This document shows positions 8,709-17,153 of a DNA stretch of 64,000 bases, one piece after another (the stretch's first letter is position 1; the number at the start of each line of letters is the position of its first letter). Origin of the DNA: Niabella insulamsoli (GTDB lineage: Bacteria > Bacteroidota > Bacteroidia > Chitinophagales > Chitinophagaceae). Position numbers and translations under genes: made by a program. Location of the stretch: the NCBI RefSeq assembly GCF_039652435.2, contig NZ_CP190246.1, positions 3,100,001-3,164,000 of the forward strand. The letters run 5' to 3'. The notes beneath the pieces are model-generated. The model was not told the origin of the DNA and did not search any database. It was given only the letters and a program-made list of their open reading frames with translations.

Positions 8709-9470
8709 TTATTTCAGCGCTTTGATAATTTCAATAAAGTCGAGCGCGACTAAAGATGCGCCACCCACTAAACCTCCATCTACATCGGGGCATGCAAAAA
8801 TTTCCTTTGCGTTATTGGCTTTTACACTGCCTCCATATAAAATAGAAATTTCATCGGCTACTTCCGCACCGTATTGGCTGGCCAAAACAGAGCGCAGGTG
8901 TGCATGCATTTCCTGGGCCTGCTCGGTCGAAGCTGTTTTACCGGTTCCAATGGCCCAAATGGGCTCGTAAGCGATGACCACTTTTTTGATTTCGTCGGCA
9001 GATAAATGGAACAAAGATTCTTTTAACTGCGTTTCAACAAATGAGTTTTGCGTATTCGCTTCGCGGATGTCTAAGGGCTCTCCGCAGCAGAAGATCGGTG
9101 TAATATTTTTTTCCAGCAACAGGTTGAGTTTCTCTGCCAACATCTGATTGCTTTCTTTAAAATATTCCCTTCTTTCGCTATGGCCGATGATGCAATGCTT
9201 GATATTGATCGAATCCAACATATCTACCGACACCTCGCCGGTATAAGCGCCCGATTTTTTATTGCTGCAATTTTGAGCGGCAATGAAATAATTTTTCAGG
9301 GAAGTCGTCTTTTCCTTTGCCATAATGAGGTAAGGGAAAGGAACCGCGAATATCACTTCGTGGTGCACTTTGCTTCCCAGGTCGTTTTCCAAAATATCGC
9401 CCAAAAGTTGTTGTCCTTCCAAGTAAGTCAAATTCATTTTCCAGTTTGCTGCTGCAATTTGTTTTCTCAT
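8709..9470 (-). CDS. tpiA: Triosephosphate isomerase
   Basis: Interconverts dihydroxyacetone phosphate and glyceraldehyde 3-phosphate in glycolysis. The 253 residues match the family length. Catalytic residues are all visible: Lys11 in NWKMN, His97 in GHSERR and Glu169 in AYEPIWAIGTG; the phosphate-binding ILYGGSV is near the C-terminus. Its ATG overlaps the stop codon of the upstream GlmU-like gene (ATGA), indicating translational coupling. The convergent upstream operon is insulated by a bidirectional terminator. Confidence 0.98.
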   Translation of the reverse strand: MRKQIAAANWKMNLTYLEGQQLLGDILENDLGSKVHHEVIFAVPFPYLIMAKEKTTSLKNYFIAAQNCSNKKSGAYTGEVSVDMLDSINIKHCIIGHSERREYFKESNQMLAEKLNLLLEKNITPIFCCGEPLDIREANTQNSFVETQLKESLFHLSADEIKKVVIAYEPIWAIGTGKTASTEQAQEMHAHLRSVLASQYGAEVADEISILYGGSVKANNAKEIFACPDVDGGLVGGASLVALDFIEIIKALK

Positions 9471-10744
9471 TTTTTATTGTGTTTATTGAATTTATTATAA
9501 ATATCTGTCAGCACTTGTTTCTCTGACGCTGTTAATACGGCTCCCTTCAATTGTTTCCAGGCATCTGCATCGCGTAATGCTTTTTCTAAGTCGTAAGTGG
9601 CAAACTTATACTTTTTTATTATTTTTTCTGGCTCATCCGTCACACGAAATTGAGATAGTTCCGGAAATTCCGCTTCCCGAAAAGACTCAAATCCCCAGCT
9701 AAACGCGGGAATATATTTCGGCGTAAGTTCATTACCAAAAACATGCGCACTCACACCCACGATGGTTCCCGTATTTATCGATGTGTTGATGGCAGTTCTG
9801 CTAAAATCGCCCATCACCACGCCGCTTTTTTTGCCCGACATAAACATCGTATCGCCTAAATGGTGATGAATATAGCCCACATTATTTTTCATGTTGCTAC
9901 AGGAGGTGCCGGCTCCAAGATTACACCATTCGCCAATGACCGAATCGCCCAAATACCCGTCATGTGCTTTATTAGAGTTAGCAAAAAATATGGAATTTTT
10001 AATTTCCCCGCCAACCACACAATGAGGCCCGATCGTTGTGGCGCCATAAATTTTAGCGCCCATTTTTACAGTTGCCTTTTCCCCGATGAAGACTGGGCCC
10101 CGAATGCAAGTACCCTCCATCACCAATGCATCTTTTGCAATATAAACCGGCCCTTCATCCGCATTGATAAAGCAATGCCTAACCACGGCGCCTTTCTCTA
10201 TAAAAATATCCTGCGGCCTGCTCACGCCGTTCGATTGCTCAATCGCACTAAAATCGTTATGCTGAACCAGTAAATCAATATCGAATAAAAGCGCGTTTTT
10301 ATTCAGGCTACACAGCCATGGCGCAAACTCCATCCTGGCGGCGTCTTTAGCGACTATCTGCCTTTTAGCCGGCGCGGGCTTGCCATTGTTATCAATATAC
10401 TTTTTTGTAATGAACCGCACCAGGGGTATTTCGTCCTCAGATACCAGCGCCTCGCCCTGCTTTAATTCTTTAATCTGGGCGATTAATTCCCTGGACGGCA
10501 GTAAATCGCATCGAACCAGATACACCTGCGCAGCGCCATCCAATTCTTCCCAAGAAATAACAGGGCCCGGATCAGGTAAAAGGCTTTCCCCCTTCAAATC
10601 AAAAGATTTTAATCCGAGGCTACGTTCCCATTTTTCACGATTTGTCAGCGCGCCAATCCTGAAATCCTGCAGCCGCCTCGTTAATGAAAACGGGTATAAT
10701 TGCCAAATATTGCAACCGGACTGCGTAAATATAAGCTGCTTCAT
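9467..10744 (-). CDS. GlmU-like sugar nucleotidyltransferase with left-handed beta-helix
   Basis: 425 residues. The N-terminal part resembles the degenerate nucleotidyltransferase region of the Bacteroidota GlmU-family proteins (LYPFSLTRRLQDFRIGALT). From about residue 190 there are hexapeptide repeats of a left-handed beta-helix acyltransferase (for example IYGATTIGPHCVVGGEIKNS). Family members are annotated as putative sugar nucleotidyl transferases; a role in UDP-sugar or cell-envelope precursor synthesis is inference. It overlaps tpiA by 4 nt. A one-mismatch promoter box (TATCTTTC, 10754-10761) lies 9 nt before the ATG. Confidence 0.8.
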   Translation of the reverse strand: MKQLIFTQSGCNIWQLYPFSLTRRLQDFRIGALTNREKWERSLGLKSFDLKGESLLPDPGPVISWEELDGAAQVYLVRCDLLPSRELIAQIKELKQGEALVSEDEIPLVRFITKKYIDNNGKPAPAKRQIVAKDAARMEFAPWLCSLNKNALLFDIDLLVQHNDFSAIEQSNGVSRPQDIFIEKGAVVRHCFINADEGPVYIAKDALVMEGTCIRGPVFIGEKATVKMGAKIYGATTIGPHCVVGGEIKNSIFFANSNKAHDGYLGDSVIGEWCNLGAGTSCSNMKNNVGYIHHHLGDTMFMSGKKSGVVMGDFSRTAINTSINTGTIVGVSAHVFGNELTPKYIPAFSWGFESFREAEFPELSQFRVTDEPEKIIKKYKFATYDLEKALRDADAWKQLKGAVLTASEKQVLTDIYNKFNKHNKK

Positions 10745-10839
10745 AACTACGGCGAAAGATAGGACAAAAGGATGTGAAGATGAAAACCAAGTTAGGAGAA
10801 GGACGAACCGGCTTTTTTACAAAACTGCAGTGTCATCAA

Positions 10840-10870
10840 TAAAAAAACCCTGCCGGAGCAAGGTTTTAAT
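10840..10870 (-). terminator. Rho-independent terminator of rpmE
   Basis: On the minus strand AAACCTTGC pairs with GCAGGGTTT (one G-T pair) around a TCCG loop, followed by a T run. It sits 25 nt after the rpmE stop. Confidence 0.8.
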
Positions 10871-10894
10871 AACTTATCAATTTCTTGTTGAAAC

Positions 10895-11143
10895 TTATTT
10901 TTTGGCGTATTTCCTTTTGAACTTGTCGATACGTCCTGCAGTGTCAACCAGCATATTTTTACCGGTAAAGAAAGGGTGAGAAGTGCTTGAAATCTCCAAT
11001 TTAATTACAGGATACTCGTTGCCATCTTCCCATTTGATGGTTTCTTTGGAATTGGCAGTCGACTTGCCCAGAAAAGCATCACCATTACTCATGTCTTTGA
11101 AAACCACGAAACGGTAATTTTCAGGATGGATACCTTGCTTCAT
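10895..11143 (-). CDS. rpmE: 50S ribosomal protein bL31, type B
   Basis: 82 residues of large-subunit protein bL31. The start MKQGIHPENYRFVVFKDMS and the SSTSHPFFTGK block are typical. It lacks the CxxC zinc motif of type A L31, so it is the zinc-independent (YkgM-like) form. The gene stands alone with its own promoter box, an approximately 80-nt leader containing two hairpins, and a terminator. The leader may mediate autoregulation (inference). Confidence 0.95.
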   Translation of the reverse strand: MKQGIHPENYRFVVFKDMSNGDAFLGKSTANSKETIKWEDGNEYPVIKLEISSTSHPFFTGKNMLVDTAGRIDKFKRKYAKK

Positions 11144-11227
11144 AACTTTATGATTTTTAAGGTTGTACGGATTTTGCCGTACCGGTTATAAATTAATTTT
11201 AGCCTGAAGGCCTGCTTCAGAGAGGTG
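11144..11227 (-). promoter_or_regulatory. Structured 5' leader of rpmE
   Basis: Between the -7 box and the rpmE ATG the minus-strand transcript can form two hairpins: CTGAAG/CTTCAG (plus coordinates 11204-11220) and GTACGG/CCGTAC (11165-11182). Ribosomal protein leaders often bind their own product. No terminator-type T run follows either stem. Confidence 0.4.
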
Positions 11228-11235
11228 CAAAGTTA
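11228..11235 (-). promoter_or_regulatory. -7 promoter box for rpmE
   Basis: Minus strand reads TAACTTTG, an exact TAnnTTTG match about 85 nt upstream of the rpmE start. Confidence 0.55.
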
Positions 11236-11264
11236 AGAGAATTACTGGTAAAAAGCGAAAATTA

Positions 11265-11756
11265 TCAGCTTCTCATGTTTTCGATCTGTAGCGGGATGTC
11301 TAAATCCCAACTTTTAGAGGCCTGGATTACCGCCTGCAAATCGTCTATTTTTTTGCCGGTTACGCGCACAAGATCGTCGTTGATGGAAGCCTGCACCTTC
11401 AATCCGGCATCTTTAATCTGCTTCACTATCTTTTTTGCATCTTCCTGTTTCAGGCCATTTCTTACAGAAATTTCTTTTTTCCAGGCTTTCCCGATCATGC
11501 TGCCTTCTTTGCTCAGATCAAACGCTTCGGGGGCGATGCCCTGTTTGTGAGCGCGGTTCACCAACACGTCGATCAGCTGCTTCATCTTCATATCATCTTC
11601 CGTTTCTACCTTCAACAGATAATTTTTCTTATCCAGATCTATCACCAGGTGCGACCCTTTAAAATCAAAACGGTTGGCAATTTCTTTTGAAACTACGTTC
11701 ACAGCGTTATCGAGCGCCTGCGCATCTACCTTACTTACAAAATCGAATGATGGCAT
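11265..11756 (-). CDS. yajQ: YajQ family nucleotide-binding protein
   Basis: 163 residues covering the whole YajQ/DUF520 family. The opening MPSFDFVSKVD, the NRFDFKGS segment, GMIGKAWKKE-like block (SMIGKAWKKEISVRNG) and VRVTGKKIDDLQ are characteristic. Family members bind cyclic di-GMP or other nucleotides and can interact with transcription factors; here the ligand is unknown. The gene has its own exact promoter box 38 nt upstream and is divergent from the threonine aldolase gene. Confidence 0.93.
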   Translation of the reverse strand: MPSFDFVSKVDAQALDNAVNVVSKEIANRFDFKGSHLVIDLDKKNYLLKVETEDDMKMKQLIDVLVNRAHKQGIAPEAFDLSKEGSMIGKAWKKEISVRNGLKQEDAKKIVKQIKDAGLKVQASINDDLVRVTGKKIDDLQAVIQASKSWDLDIPLQIENMRS

Positions 11757-11793
11757 AAATATTTGCTTTCAATTTAAAAATAAAACCGACGCT

Positions 11794-11801
11794 CAAAGAT
11801 A
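11794..11801 (-). promoter_or_regulatory. -7 promoter box for yajQ
   Basis: Minus strand TATCTTTG is an exact TAnnTTTG match, giving a leader of about 30 nt. Confidence 0.55.
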
Positions 11802-11835
11802 GTATACAATCTGCGTGAAAATGCAGGCAGAGCGC

Positions 11836-11843
11836 TAAATTTG
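11836..11843 (+). promoter_or_regulatory. -7 promoter box for threonine aldolase
   Basis: TAAATTTG is an exact TAnnTTTG match 16 nt before the ATG, so the leader would be about 12 nt. Confidence 0.55.
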
Positions 11844-11859
11844 AAGCAGCAAGATAATT

Positions 11860-12882
11860 ATGGATACCTATATTGATTTTCGTTCGGACACCGTCACCCG
11901 GCCATCAGCGGCCATGCTAGAAGCGATGCAACAGGCGCGCGTGGGCGATGATGTTTTTGGAGAAGACCCCACTGTCAATGAACTGGAGCAATTGGCGGCG
12001 GGTATGTTTGGCAAAGCGGCGGCTTTGTTTTGCCCCAGCGGCACGATGACCAACCAGATTGCGATCAAGTGCCACACCCAACCGGGAGATGAGGTTATTT
12101 GCGATGCAGATGCGCATATTTATCAATATGAGGGCGGCGGCATTGCGTTTAATTCAGGGTGCTCGGTAAAATTATTACCCGGCGATCGCGGCCGTATCAG
12201 TGCCGAGCAGGTGCAGGAAGCCATCCAGCCGGATGATGTGCATCGCGCCAGCACCAGCCTCGTATGCATTGAGAATACCAGCAACCGGGGCGGCGGCAGT
12301 TGTTATGACATTACCGCGCTTGAAGCAATAAAAGAAACTTGCACAGCGAATCACCTGGCCTTTCACCTCGATGGCGCCAGGTTGTTTAATGCCCTGATAG
12401 CAAAACAACAAACGCCACAACAATATGGCAACCTGTTTGACAGCATTTCGATATGCCTGTCTAAAAGCCTCGGATGCCCGGTGGGCAGCCTTTTGCTGGG
12501 CCCGGCAGATTTTATAAAAAAAGCGCGGCGGATCCGAAAAGTTTTTGGGGGCGGCATGCGGCAGGCCGGCTATCTGGCGGCCGCAGGAATTTTTGCCTTG
12601 CAAAATAATATCCAAAGGCTACAGCAGGACCATATCCGCGCAAAAGCGATTGCTGAGGCATTGCAGGGATCAACGTATGTAAAGCAGGTATTACCGGTTG
12701 AAACGAATATTATTATTTTTGAAACACAGGGGCTGAGCGCCCACGAACTTGTGGCGCAACTTGAAGCGGATCGTATCCTCGCCTATGCCATTGCTCCGCA
12801 GAAAGTCAGGCTGGTACTACATTTGGATATCACAGATGAAATGGTTGACAGAACTATTCATAGTATCAAAAACCTGAAATGA
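11860..12882 (+). CDS. ltaE: Low-specificity L-threonine aldolase
   Basis: PLP enzyme that cleaves L-threonine or L-allo-threonine to glycine and acetaldehyde. 340 residues, normal length. It opens with DFRSDTVTRPSAAMLEAM, the family hallmark. FHLDGARLFN holds the PLP-pyridine Asp region, and the Schiff-base Lys is in SICLSKSLGCPVGS. The gene has its own promoter box close to the start and no visible terminator before pgi, 75 nt downstream, so partial read-through is possible. Confidence 0.95.
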   Translation: MDTYIDFRSDTVTRPSAAMLEAMQQARVGDDVFGEDPTVNELEQLAAGMFGKAAALFCPSGTMTNQIAIKCHTQPGDEVICDADAHIYQYEGGGIAFNSGCSVKLLPGDRGRISAEQVQEAIQPDDVHRASTSLVCIENTSNRGGGSCYDITALEAIKETCTANHLAFHLDGARLFNALIAKQQTPQQYGNLFDSISICLSKSLGCPVGSLLLGPADFIKKARRIRKVFGGGMRQAGYLAAAGIFALQNNIQRLQQDHIRAKAIAEALQGSTYVKQVLPVETNIIIFETQGLSAHELVAQLEADRILAYAIAPQKVRLVLHLDITDEMVDRTIHSIKNLK

Positions 12883-12957
12883 CACGGCTTTTAGCCTTTC
12901 GCTAATTTGCGCTTATCTTAGTGCCTCTTATTATCATCTCTTTTAATTTGAATTTAT

Positions 12958-14613
12958 ATGTTGCCAACAATCAACCCAACCAAAACCAAAGCCTGGAAAC
13001 AGTTATTAAAACATGCCGAAGAAGCCAAAGGATGGAGTATGCGCCGGCTTTTCTCCGAAGATCATCAACGCGCCGCAACCTTCTCCCTACAGCACGGCGA
13101 TATTTATTTTGATTTTTCAAAAAACCTGATCAGCGATTATACGCTGCAACAACTGTTGCAACTGGCCGCGCAAACAGAAGTGACCAAAGGCATCAGGGCT
13201 ATGTTTGGCGGTGCAGCTATTAACCAGACCGAAAACAGATCCGTGCTGCATGTGGCATTGCGCAATTTCAGCGGCAAGCCGGTTAAAAGTGGCGGCAAAG
13301 ACGTGATGCCTGAAGTAAAAGCCGTACAAAAAAAGATGCGCGCATTTTGCGAAGCGGTTCACGCGGGCAAGCATGTCGGCTACACCGGTAAGAAAATTAA
13401 ATCCATTGTAAACATCGGCATCGGCGGCAGCGACCTTGGGCCGCTGATGGTGACCGAAGCGCTGAAACCTTACACTGTTAAAGGCATCGAAGCACACTTC
13501 GTATCAAATGTGGACGGCACCCATATCGCCGAAACCTTAAAAAAAATCAATCCTGAAACAACGCTGTTTTTGATTGCTTCCAAAACCTTTACCACGCAGG
13601 AAACCATGACCAACGCGCACACCGCGCGCGACTGGTTCCTGAGAAAGGCCAAAGATGAAAAGCATGTCGCCAAACACTTTGTAGCATTGAGCACCAACGG
13701 CGACGCGGTAAAAAAATTCGGCATTGACCCCAACAATATGTTTGAGTTCTGGGACTGGGTAGGTGGCCGCTATTCACTGTGGAGCGCTATCGGCTTATCG
13801 ATTGCGCTTACTATCGGTTATGATAATTTTGAAGCGCTGCTCAAAGGCGCCCATGATGCGGATGAACATTTTAAAAACAAAAAGTTTGAAAAAAACATTC
13901 CGGTGATTATGGCGCTCGTAGGCCTTTGGAATACGACATTTTTGGGGGCGCAATCGGAAGCCATCCTGCCCTACGACCAATACCTGCACCGCTTCGCCGC
14001 TTATTTTCAGCAAGGCAATATGGAAAGCAATGGCAAAAGCATCGACAGAAACGGCAAAAAAGTCACCTACCAAACGGGGCCGATTATTTGGGGCGAACCG
14101 GGCACCAACGGCCAGCACGCTTTTTACCAATTAATCCACCAAGGAACAGAACTGATACCCTGCGACTTTATCGCGCCGGCGCAAACGCATAACCCAATCG
14201 GCGACCATCACGCCAAACTGCTCAGCAATTTTTTTGCACAAACCGAAGCGTTGATGAACGGAAAGAACCTCGCTGAGGTGAAAGCCGAATTGAAGCATCA
14301 GGGAATGGACAAAGCCGCCATCAACAAGCTGGCGCCTTTCAAAGTGTTTGAAGGTAATCGGCCTACCAATTCTTTCCTTATTAAAAAAATAACGCCGTTC
14401 ACCCTGGGGCAATTGATTGCTTTCTATGAACACAAGATTTTTGTACAGGGCATTCTATTCAACATCTTCAGCTTCGACCAATGGGGTGTGGAGCTCGGCA
14501 AGCAATTAGCCAACAAAATATTGCCTGAGCTGGAAAGCGATGCAGCTGTTACCAGCCACGACAGCAGCACCAATTCGCTGATCAACCTGTTCAAAAAAAT
14601 GAGAAAGGGATAG
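12958..14613 (+). CDS. pgi: Glucose-6-phosphate isomerase
   Basis: 551 residues, the large bacterial/eukaryotic-type PGI. Glycolysis and gluconeogenesis: glucose 6-phosphate to fructose 6-phosphate. Both family signatures are present: GGRYSLWSAIGLS and DQWGVELGKQLA, with INIGIGGSDLG-type phosphate loop (NIGIGGSDLGPLMV) and the LPYDQYLHRFAAYFQQGNME block. It ends at a strong terminator with 12-bp arms. Confidence 0.98.
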   Translation: MLPTINPTKTKAWKQLLKHAEEAKGWSMRRLFSEDHQRAATFSLQHGDIYFDFSKNLISDYTLQQLLQLAAQTEVTKGIRAMFGGAAINQTENRSVLHVALRNFSGKPVKSGGKDVMPEVKAVQKKMRAFCEAVHAGKHVGYTGKKIKSIVNIGIGGSDLGPLMVTEALKPYTVKGIEAHFVSNVDGTHIAETLKKINPETTLFLIASKTFTTQETMTNAHTARDWFLRKAKDEKHVAKHFVALSTNGDAVKKFGIDPNNMFEFWDWVGGRYSLWSAIGLSIALTIGYDNFEALLKGAHDADEHFKNKKFEKNIPVIMALVGLWNTTFLGAQSEAILPYDQYLHRFAAYFQQGNMESNGKSIDRNGKKVTYQTGPIIWGEPGTNGQHAFYQLIHQGTELIPCDFIAPAQTHNPIGDHHAKLLSNFFAQTEALMNGKNLAEVKAELKHQGMDKAAINKLAPFKVFEGNRPTNSFLIKKITPFTLGQLIAFYEHKIFVQGILFNIFSFDQWGVELGKQLANKILPELESDAAVTSHDSSTNSLINLFKKMRKG

Positions 14614-14666
14614 TTGCCCCAATCGCGCAGCTGGAATTAAATATATTCTTGTTGAATAAGAATCTT

Positions 14667-14716
14667 AAGCTGATTACAAAAAACTTCAACAGTTCTGTGT
14701 AATCAGCTTTTTTTTT
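14667..14716 (+). terminator. Rho-independent terminator of pgi
   Basis: AAGCTGATTACA (14667-14678) is perfectly complementary to TGTAATCAGCTT (14698-14709), followed by a T run. Confidence 0.88.
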
Positions 14717-14741
14717 GCATCATGCCTCAAAACAGAGGTAT

Positions 14742-15158
14742 ATGAAATCATTACTGATTTGCGTTTCGCTTATCATTGCCGGCACCTTATGTTGGGCCCA
14801 AGCGCCCCGACTGAAGCTTGAAATGCAGCCTGCGCCGCGAAACTTAGGAGATTTGCTGGACACCAGTCAGATGTACCATTCATCTCTGGGCTATGTGGCA
14901 AAATTAAAACAGGATCATATGCCCTGTATCCTTCCCTATCCGCCAGCAACGCCCATTCCAGGCGCACATAAGGCAAAAAACTTACCGAACCAAATACCCA
15001 ATGCCTGGCGTGACAAACCCTTAAAAAAAAGTGCCAACGGACTATTCGACTTAAAAAATAAAAAGCCAATGTTTAACTACCGCCACCGCGATAGCGCTTT
15101 AAAGCGGCCCCCATTGCTATATCCGGCTCCGCCGCCTCATGAAAAATATGGAAGGTGA
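14742..15158 (+). CDS. Small secreted protein of unknown function
   Basis: 138 residues when started at the ATG at 14742, which is preceded by an AGAGG element and opens a clean signal peptide (MKSLLICVSLIIAGTLCWAQ). An upstream in-frame ATG at 14715 lies in the terminator T run and is less likely. The mature part is basic and rich in proline and asparagine (for example YPPATPIPGAHK) with no recognised domain and no obvious repeats. It sits alone between the pgi terminator and a convergent sirtuin gene. Probably periplasmic or surface-exposed; function unknown. Confidence 0.6.
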   Translation: MKSLLICVSLIIAGTLCWAQAPRLKLEMQPAPRNLGDLLDTSQMYHSSLGYVAKLKQDHMPCILPYPPATPIPGAHKAKNLPNQIPNAWRDKPLKKSANGLFDLKNKKPMFNYRHRDSALKRPPLLYPAPPPHEKYGR

Positions 15159-15165
15159 CCGGCGG

Positions 15166-15855
15166 TCAATGATATGGTTTTAATTGCTCCGCTAGTATTT
15201 GCACGCCTTCGCCCGCAGGTTTTTCAATAAGCGTGAGATGGGGCATACTTCTCAGGTAGGGTATCTTTTTATCCACCACAAACTTAGGATGGTGAGGCGG
15301 CACCAAATCTACCAGGCCGGCCGCGGGATACACTACAAGCGAAGTACCCACCACCACAAAGATGTCTGCCTCCATCACCAATTGCGCCGCAGGCTCAATC
15401 ATCGGAACGGCTTCGCCAAACCACACAATAGCGGGCCGCAACTGGCCGCCATCCGGCGCTTTATCGCCCAATTTTATATCCGTTTGAATATCATAACAAG
15501 GCGCGTAAGATTTTTCGCTACGCATTTTAAATATTTCGCCGTGCAGATGAAGCACCTTTGAGGAGCCTGCACGTTCATGCAGGTTATCAATGTTCTGGGT
15601 AATAATTGTTACGTCAAAAAATTGTTCTAAGGCAGCCAGCCCGATATGCCCGGCATTAGGCGCGGCGTCCAGCGCCTGCTTTCTTCTCATATTATAGAAA
15701 TCGAGCACCAGCGCGGGATTTCGCTTCCATCCCTCGGGCGACGCCACCTCAGTAACATCGTAACCTTCCCAAAGGCCGTCGCCATCCCGAAAAGTTTTAA
15801 TACCGCTTTCAGCGCTGATGCCAGCGCCCGTAAGCACTGCCAGTTTTTTCTTCAT
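15166..15855 (-). CDS. cobB: Sir2-family NAD-dependent protein deacylase, zinc cysteines absent
   Basis: 229 residues. NAD-binding GAGISAESGIKTFRD, QNIDNLH, the catalytic His in LHLHGE and VVGTSLVVYPAAG are all present. Tyr54 and Arg57 in FYNMRRK match the YxxR motif of class III (SIRT5/CobB-like) sirtuins, so removal of acidic acyl groups such as succinyl is plausible. The segment between the catalytic His and WFGEAVP, which normally holds four zinc-binding cysteines, has only one Cys (APCYD). It must fold without that zinc site. It follows the DUF4349 gene by 9 nt and is probably co-transcribed with it. Confidence 0.9.
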   Translation of the reverse strand: MKKKLAVLTGAGISAESGIKTFRDGDGLWEGYDVTEVASPEGWKRNPALVLDFYNMRRKQALDAAPNAGHIGLAALEQFFDVTIITQNIDNLHERAGSSKVLHLHGEIFKMRSEKSYAPCYDIQTDIKLGDKAPDGGQLRPAIVWFGEAVPMIEPAAQLVMEADIFVVVGTSLVVYPAAGLVDLVPPHHPKFVVDKKIPYLRSMPHLTLIEKPAGEGVQILAEQLKPYH

Positions 15856-15864
15856 ACCGTAAAC

Positions 15865-16794
15865 TTATACATTCCTTTTTACAACTGCCCTGCTCCTGCG
15901 GAATCTTTTTAAGATAAAAAGAAATACAAGCACTCCTATCCAGACCGGCCAAATAGTCAGGAGGCCGATGCATAAATCTGTAAAGAGCTTTCCGCCGTCC
16001 GAGAAAGCTCTGACAATCCGGCTACCCAGACCCTGTCTTCCAGTCTCTGCGTTATAACCTGCCAGGGGTTCAAAAAAGGTGAGGTTGATCGTACTGTATC
16101 GCGCGGCACCCGAAAGCTGCGCCAATTGGGCTGTTGCGGACTCTATGTCTTCCTGTATATCGTTAATCTGCTGTTGCACCTTTAATATATCTTCCACTTT
16201 GCTACTTTGTTTTAGCAGCTCCATATATTTCTGGCGCGTTGCTTTTCTGGTTTCCAGGCGTGCCTGCATATCAATGACATCCCGGGTTACATCCTCTGAC
16301 GTGATTTCCCTTTCCAGTTGTTTGGCATCTTTGCTTTCCAGCTCGTTTAGCAGCGTTTCAAATTGCAATACCGGCACTTTAAGGGCCATCACAGTTTGTA
16401 TCCTATAATCGTTGGTGCTGCTATATTCTTTTGATATATAGCCGCCATACCTTTTTACCAGATTCCGAATGAATGATGTGTAGGGCCCGTGCTTTTTTAC
16501 TTCCAGCGAAACGTTAGCGTTTTTTATGATCTGCTTTTCTTTATGAACAGCTGCTGGAACCCGAATGGCTACGGGTGCTCCGGCAATATCCGATCCGCTA
16601 TACTGCGGTGCCGGCTCAGCATTTATCGCAGCATCACCAGCTGGGGCCTGGTTTTCAGCTTGTTGCGGCATCACTTCATTTGCTGATATTTCATGCGGAG
16701 CTACTTCTTTGTTTTGAAGGGAAGAGCAGGCTTGCAGAAGGCAGGGCAAAACAATCATCGCAAAAAACAAGCCTTTCCTAATGTAGATTTTCAT
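15865..16794 (-). CDS. DUF4349 membrane lipoprotein
   Basis: 309 residues from the ATG at 16794, chosen because it opens a lipoprotein signal (MKIYIRKGLFFAMIVLPCLL, then QACSS). The middle part (about residues 85-265) matches DUF4349: a beta-rich segment followed by a long coiled-coil (about 170-225, KYMELLKQSSKVEDILKVQQ). A membrane helix (LLTIWPVWIGVLVFLFIL) and a basic tail close the protein. It is probably anchored in the envelope. It is upstream of the sirtuin gene by 9 nt. Function unknown; an in-frame upstream start at 16866 would hide the signal peptide and is rejected. Confidence 0.85.
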   Translation of the reverse strand: MKIYIRKGLFFAMIVLPCLLQACSSLQNKEVAPHEISANEVMPQQAENQAPAGDAAINAEPAPQYSGSDIAGAPVAIRVPAAVHKEKQIIKNANVSLEVKKHGPYTSFIRNLVKRYGGYISKEYSSTNDYRIQTVMALKVPVLQFETLLNELESKDAKQLEREITSEDVTRDVIDMQARLETRKATRQKYMELLKQSSKVEDILKVQQQINDIQEDIESATAQLAQLSGAARYSTINLTFFEPLAGYNAETGRQGLGSRIVRAFSDGGKLFTDLCIGLLTIWPVWIGVLVFLFILKRFRRSRAVVKRNV

Positions 16795-17153
16795 TTGTAT
16801 ATTTTTAGGATTTTTGGATCGAAAGACAGTTAACAGGTAGCATTTTTTCTTTGTGCAGGTGCCCATCTGACTTCACGGGCAAAGAGCCGCCTAGCAATCA
16901 CGCTTTGCAAATGCAAACTTTTTTATGCTTCATTTCATTTATAATAAAAGCAAGTCCTATCGCGACAGCAACGTTCCCGCAAACGCCGGATGTTTGACTG
17001 CATGCTTGGTTGTGCTGCATTTCATCAGACACTTATTGATACCGCATCCACAAAATGGTAATCCATAAACTTTGTTAATATATAAAACAAAGGGTTGATT
17101 AGCATCGTCCAAAGGCTTTCTAATCAACCCTAAACCTGCAAACTTTTTAATCG
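16795..17153. other. Long intergenic region without a recognised gene
   Basis: About 360 nt between the DUF4349 and EVE genes, both on the minus strand. It contains the EVE terminator (17080-17131) and presumably the DUF4349 promoter, but no exact TAnnTTTG box close to the start is evident. I find no convincing tRNA, riboswitch or coding frame; only very short frames occur. Confidence 0.5.
17080..17131 (-). terminator. Terminator of the EVE gene
   Basis: Perfect 12-bp arms AGGGTTGATTAG (17091-17102) and CTAATCAACCCT (17120-17131). On the minus strand the stem is followed by TTTGTTTTATATATT, so it terminates the EVE transcript. Confidence 0.75.

Noticed and set aside
16795..17153. Riboswitch or tRNA in the gap before DUF4349
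   Set aside because: No cloverleaf, no conserved riboswitch core; only the EVE terminator is clear.
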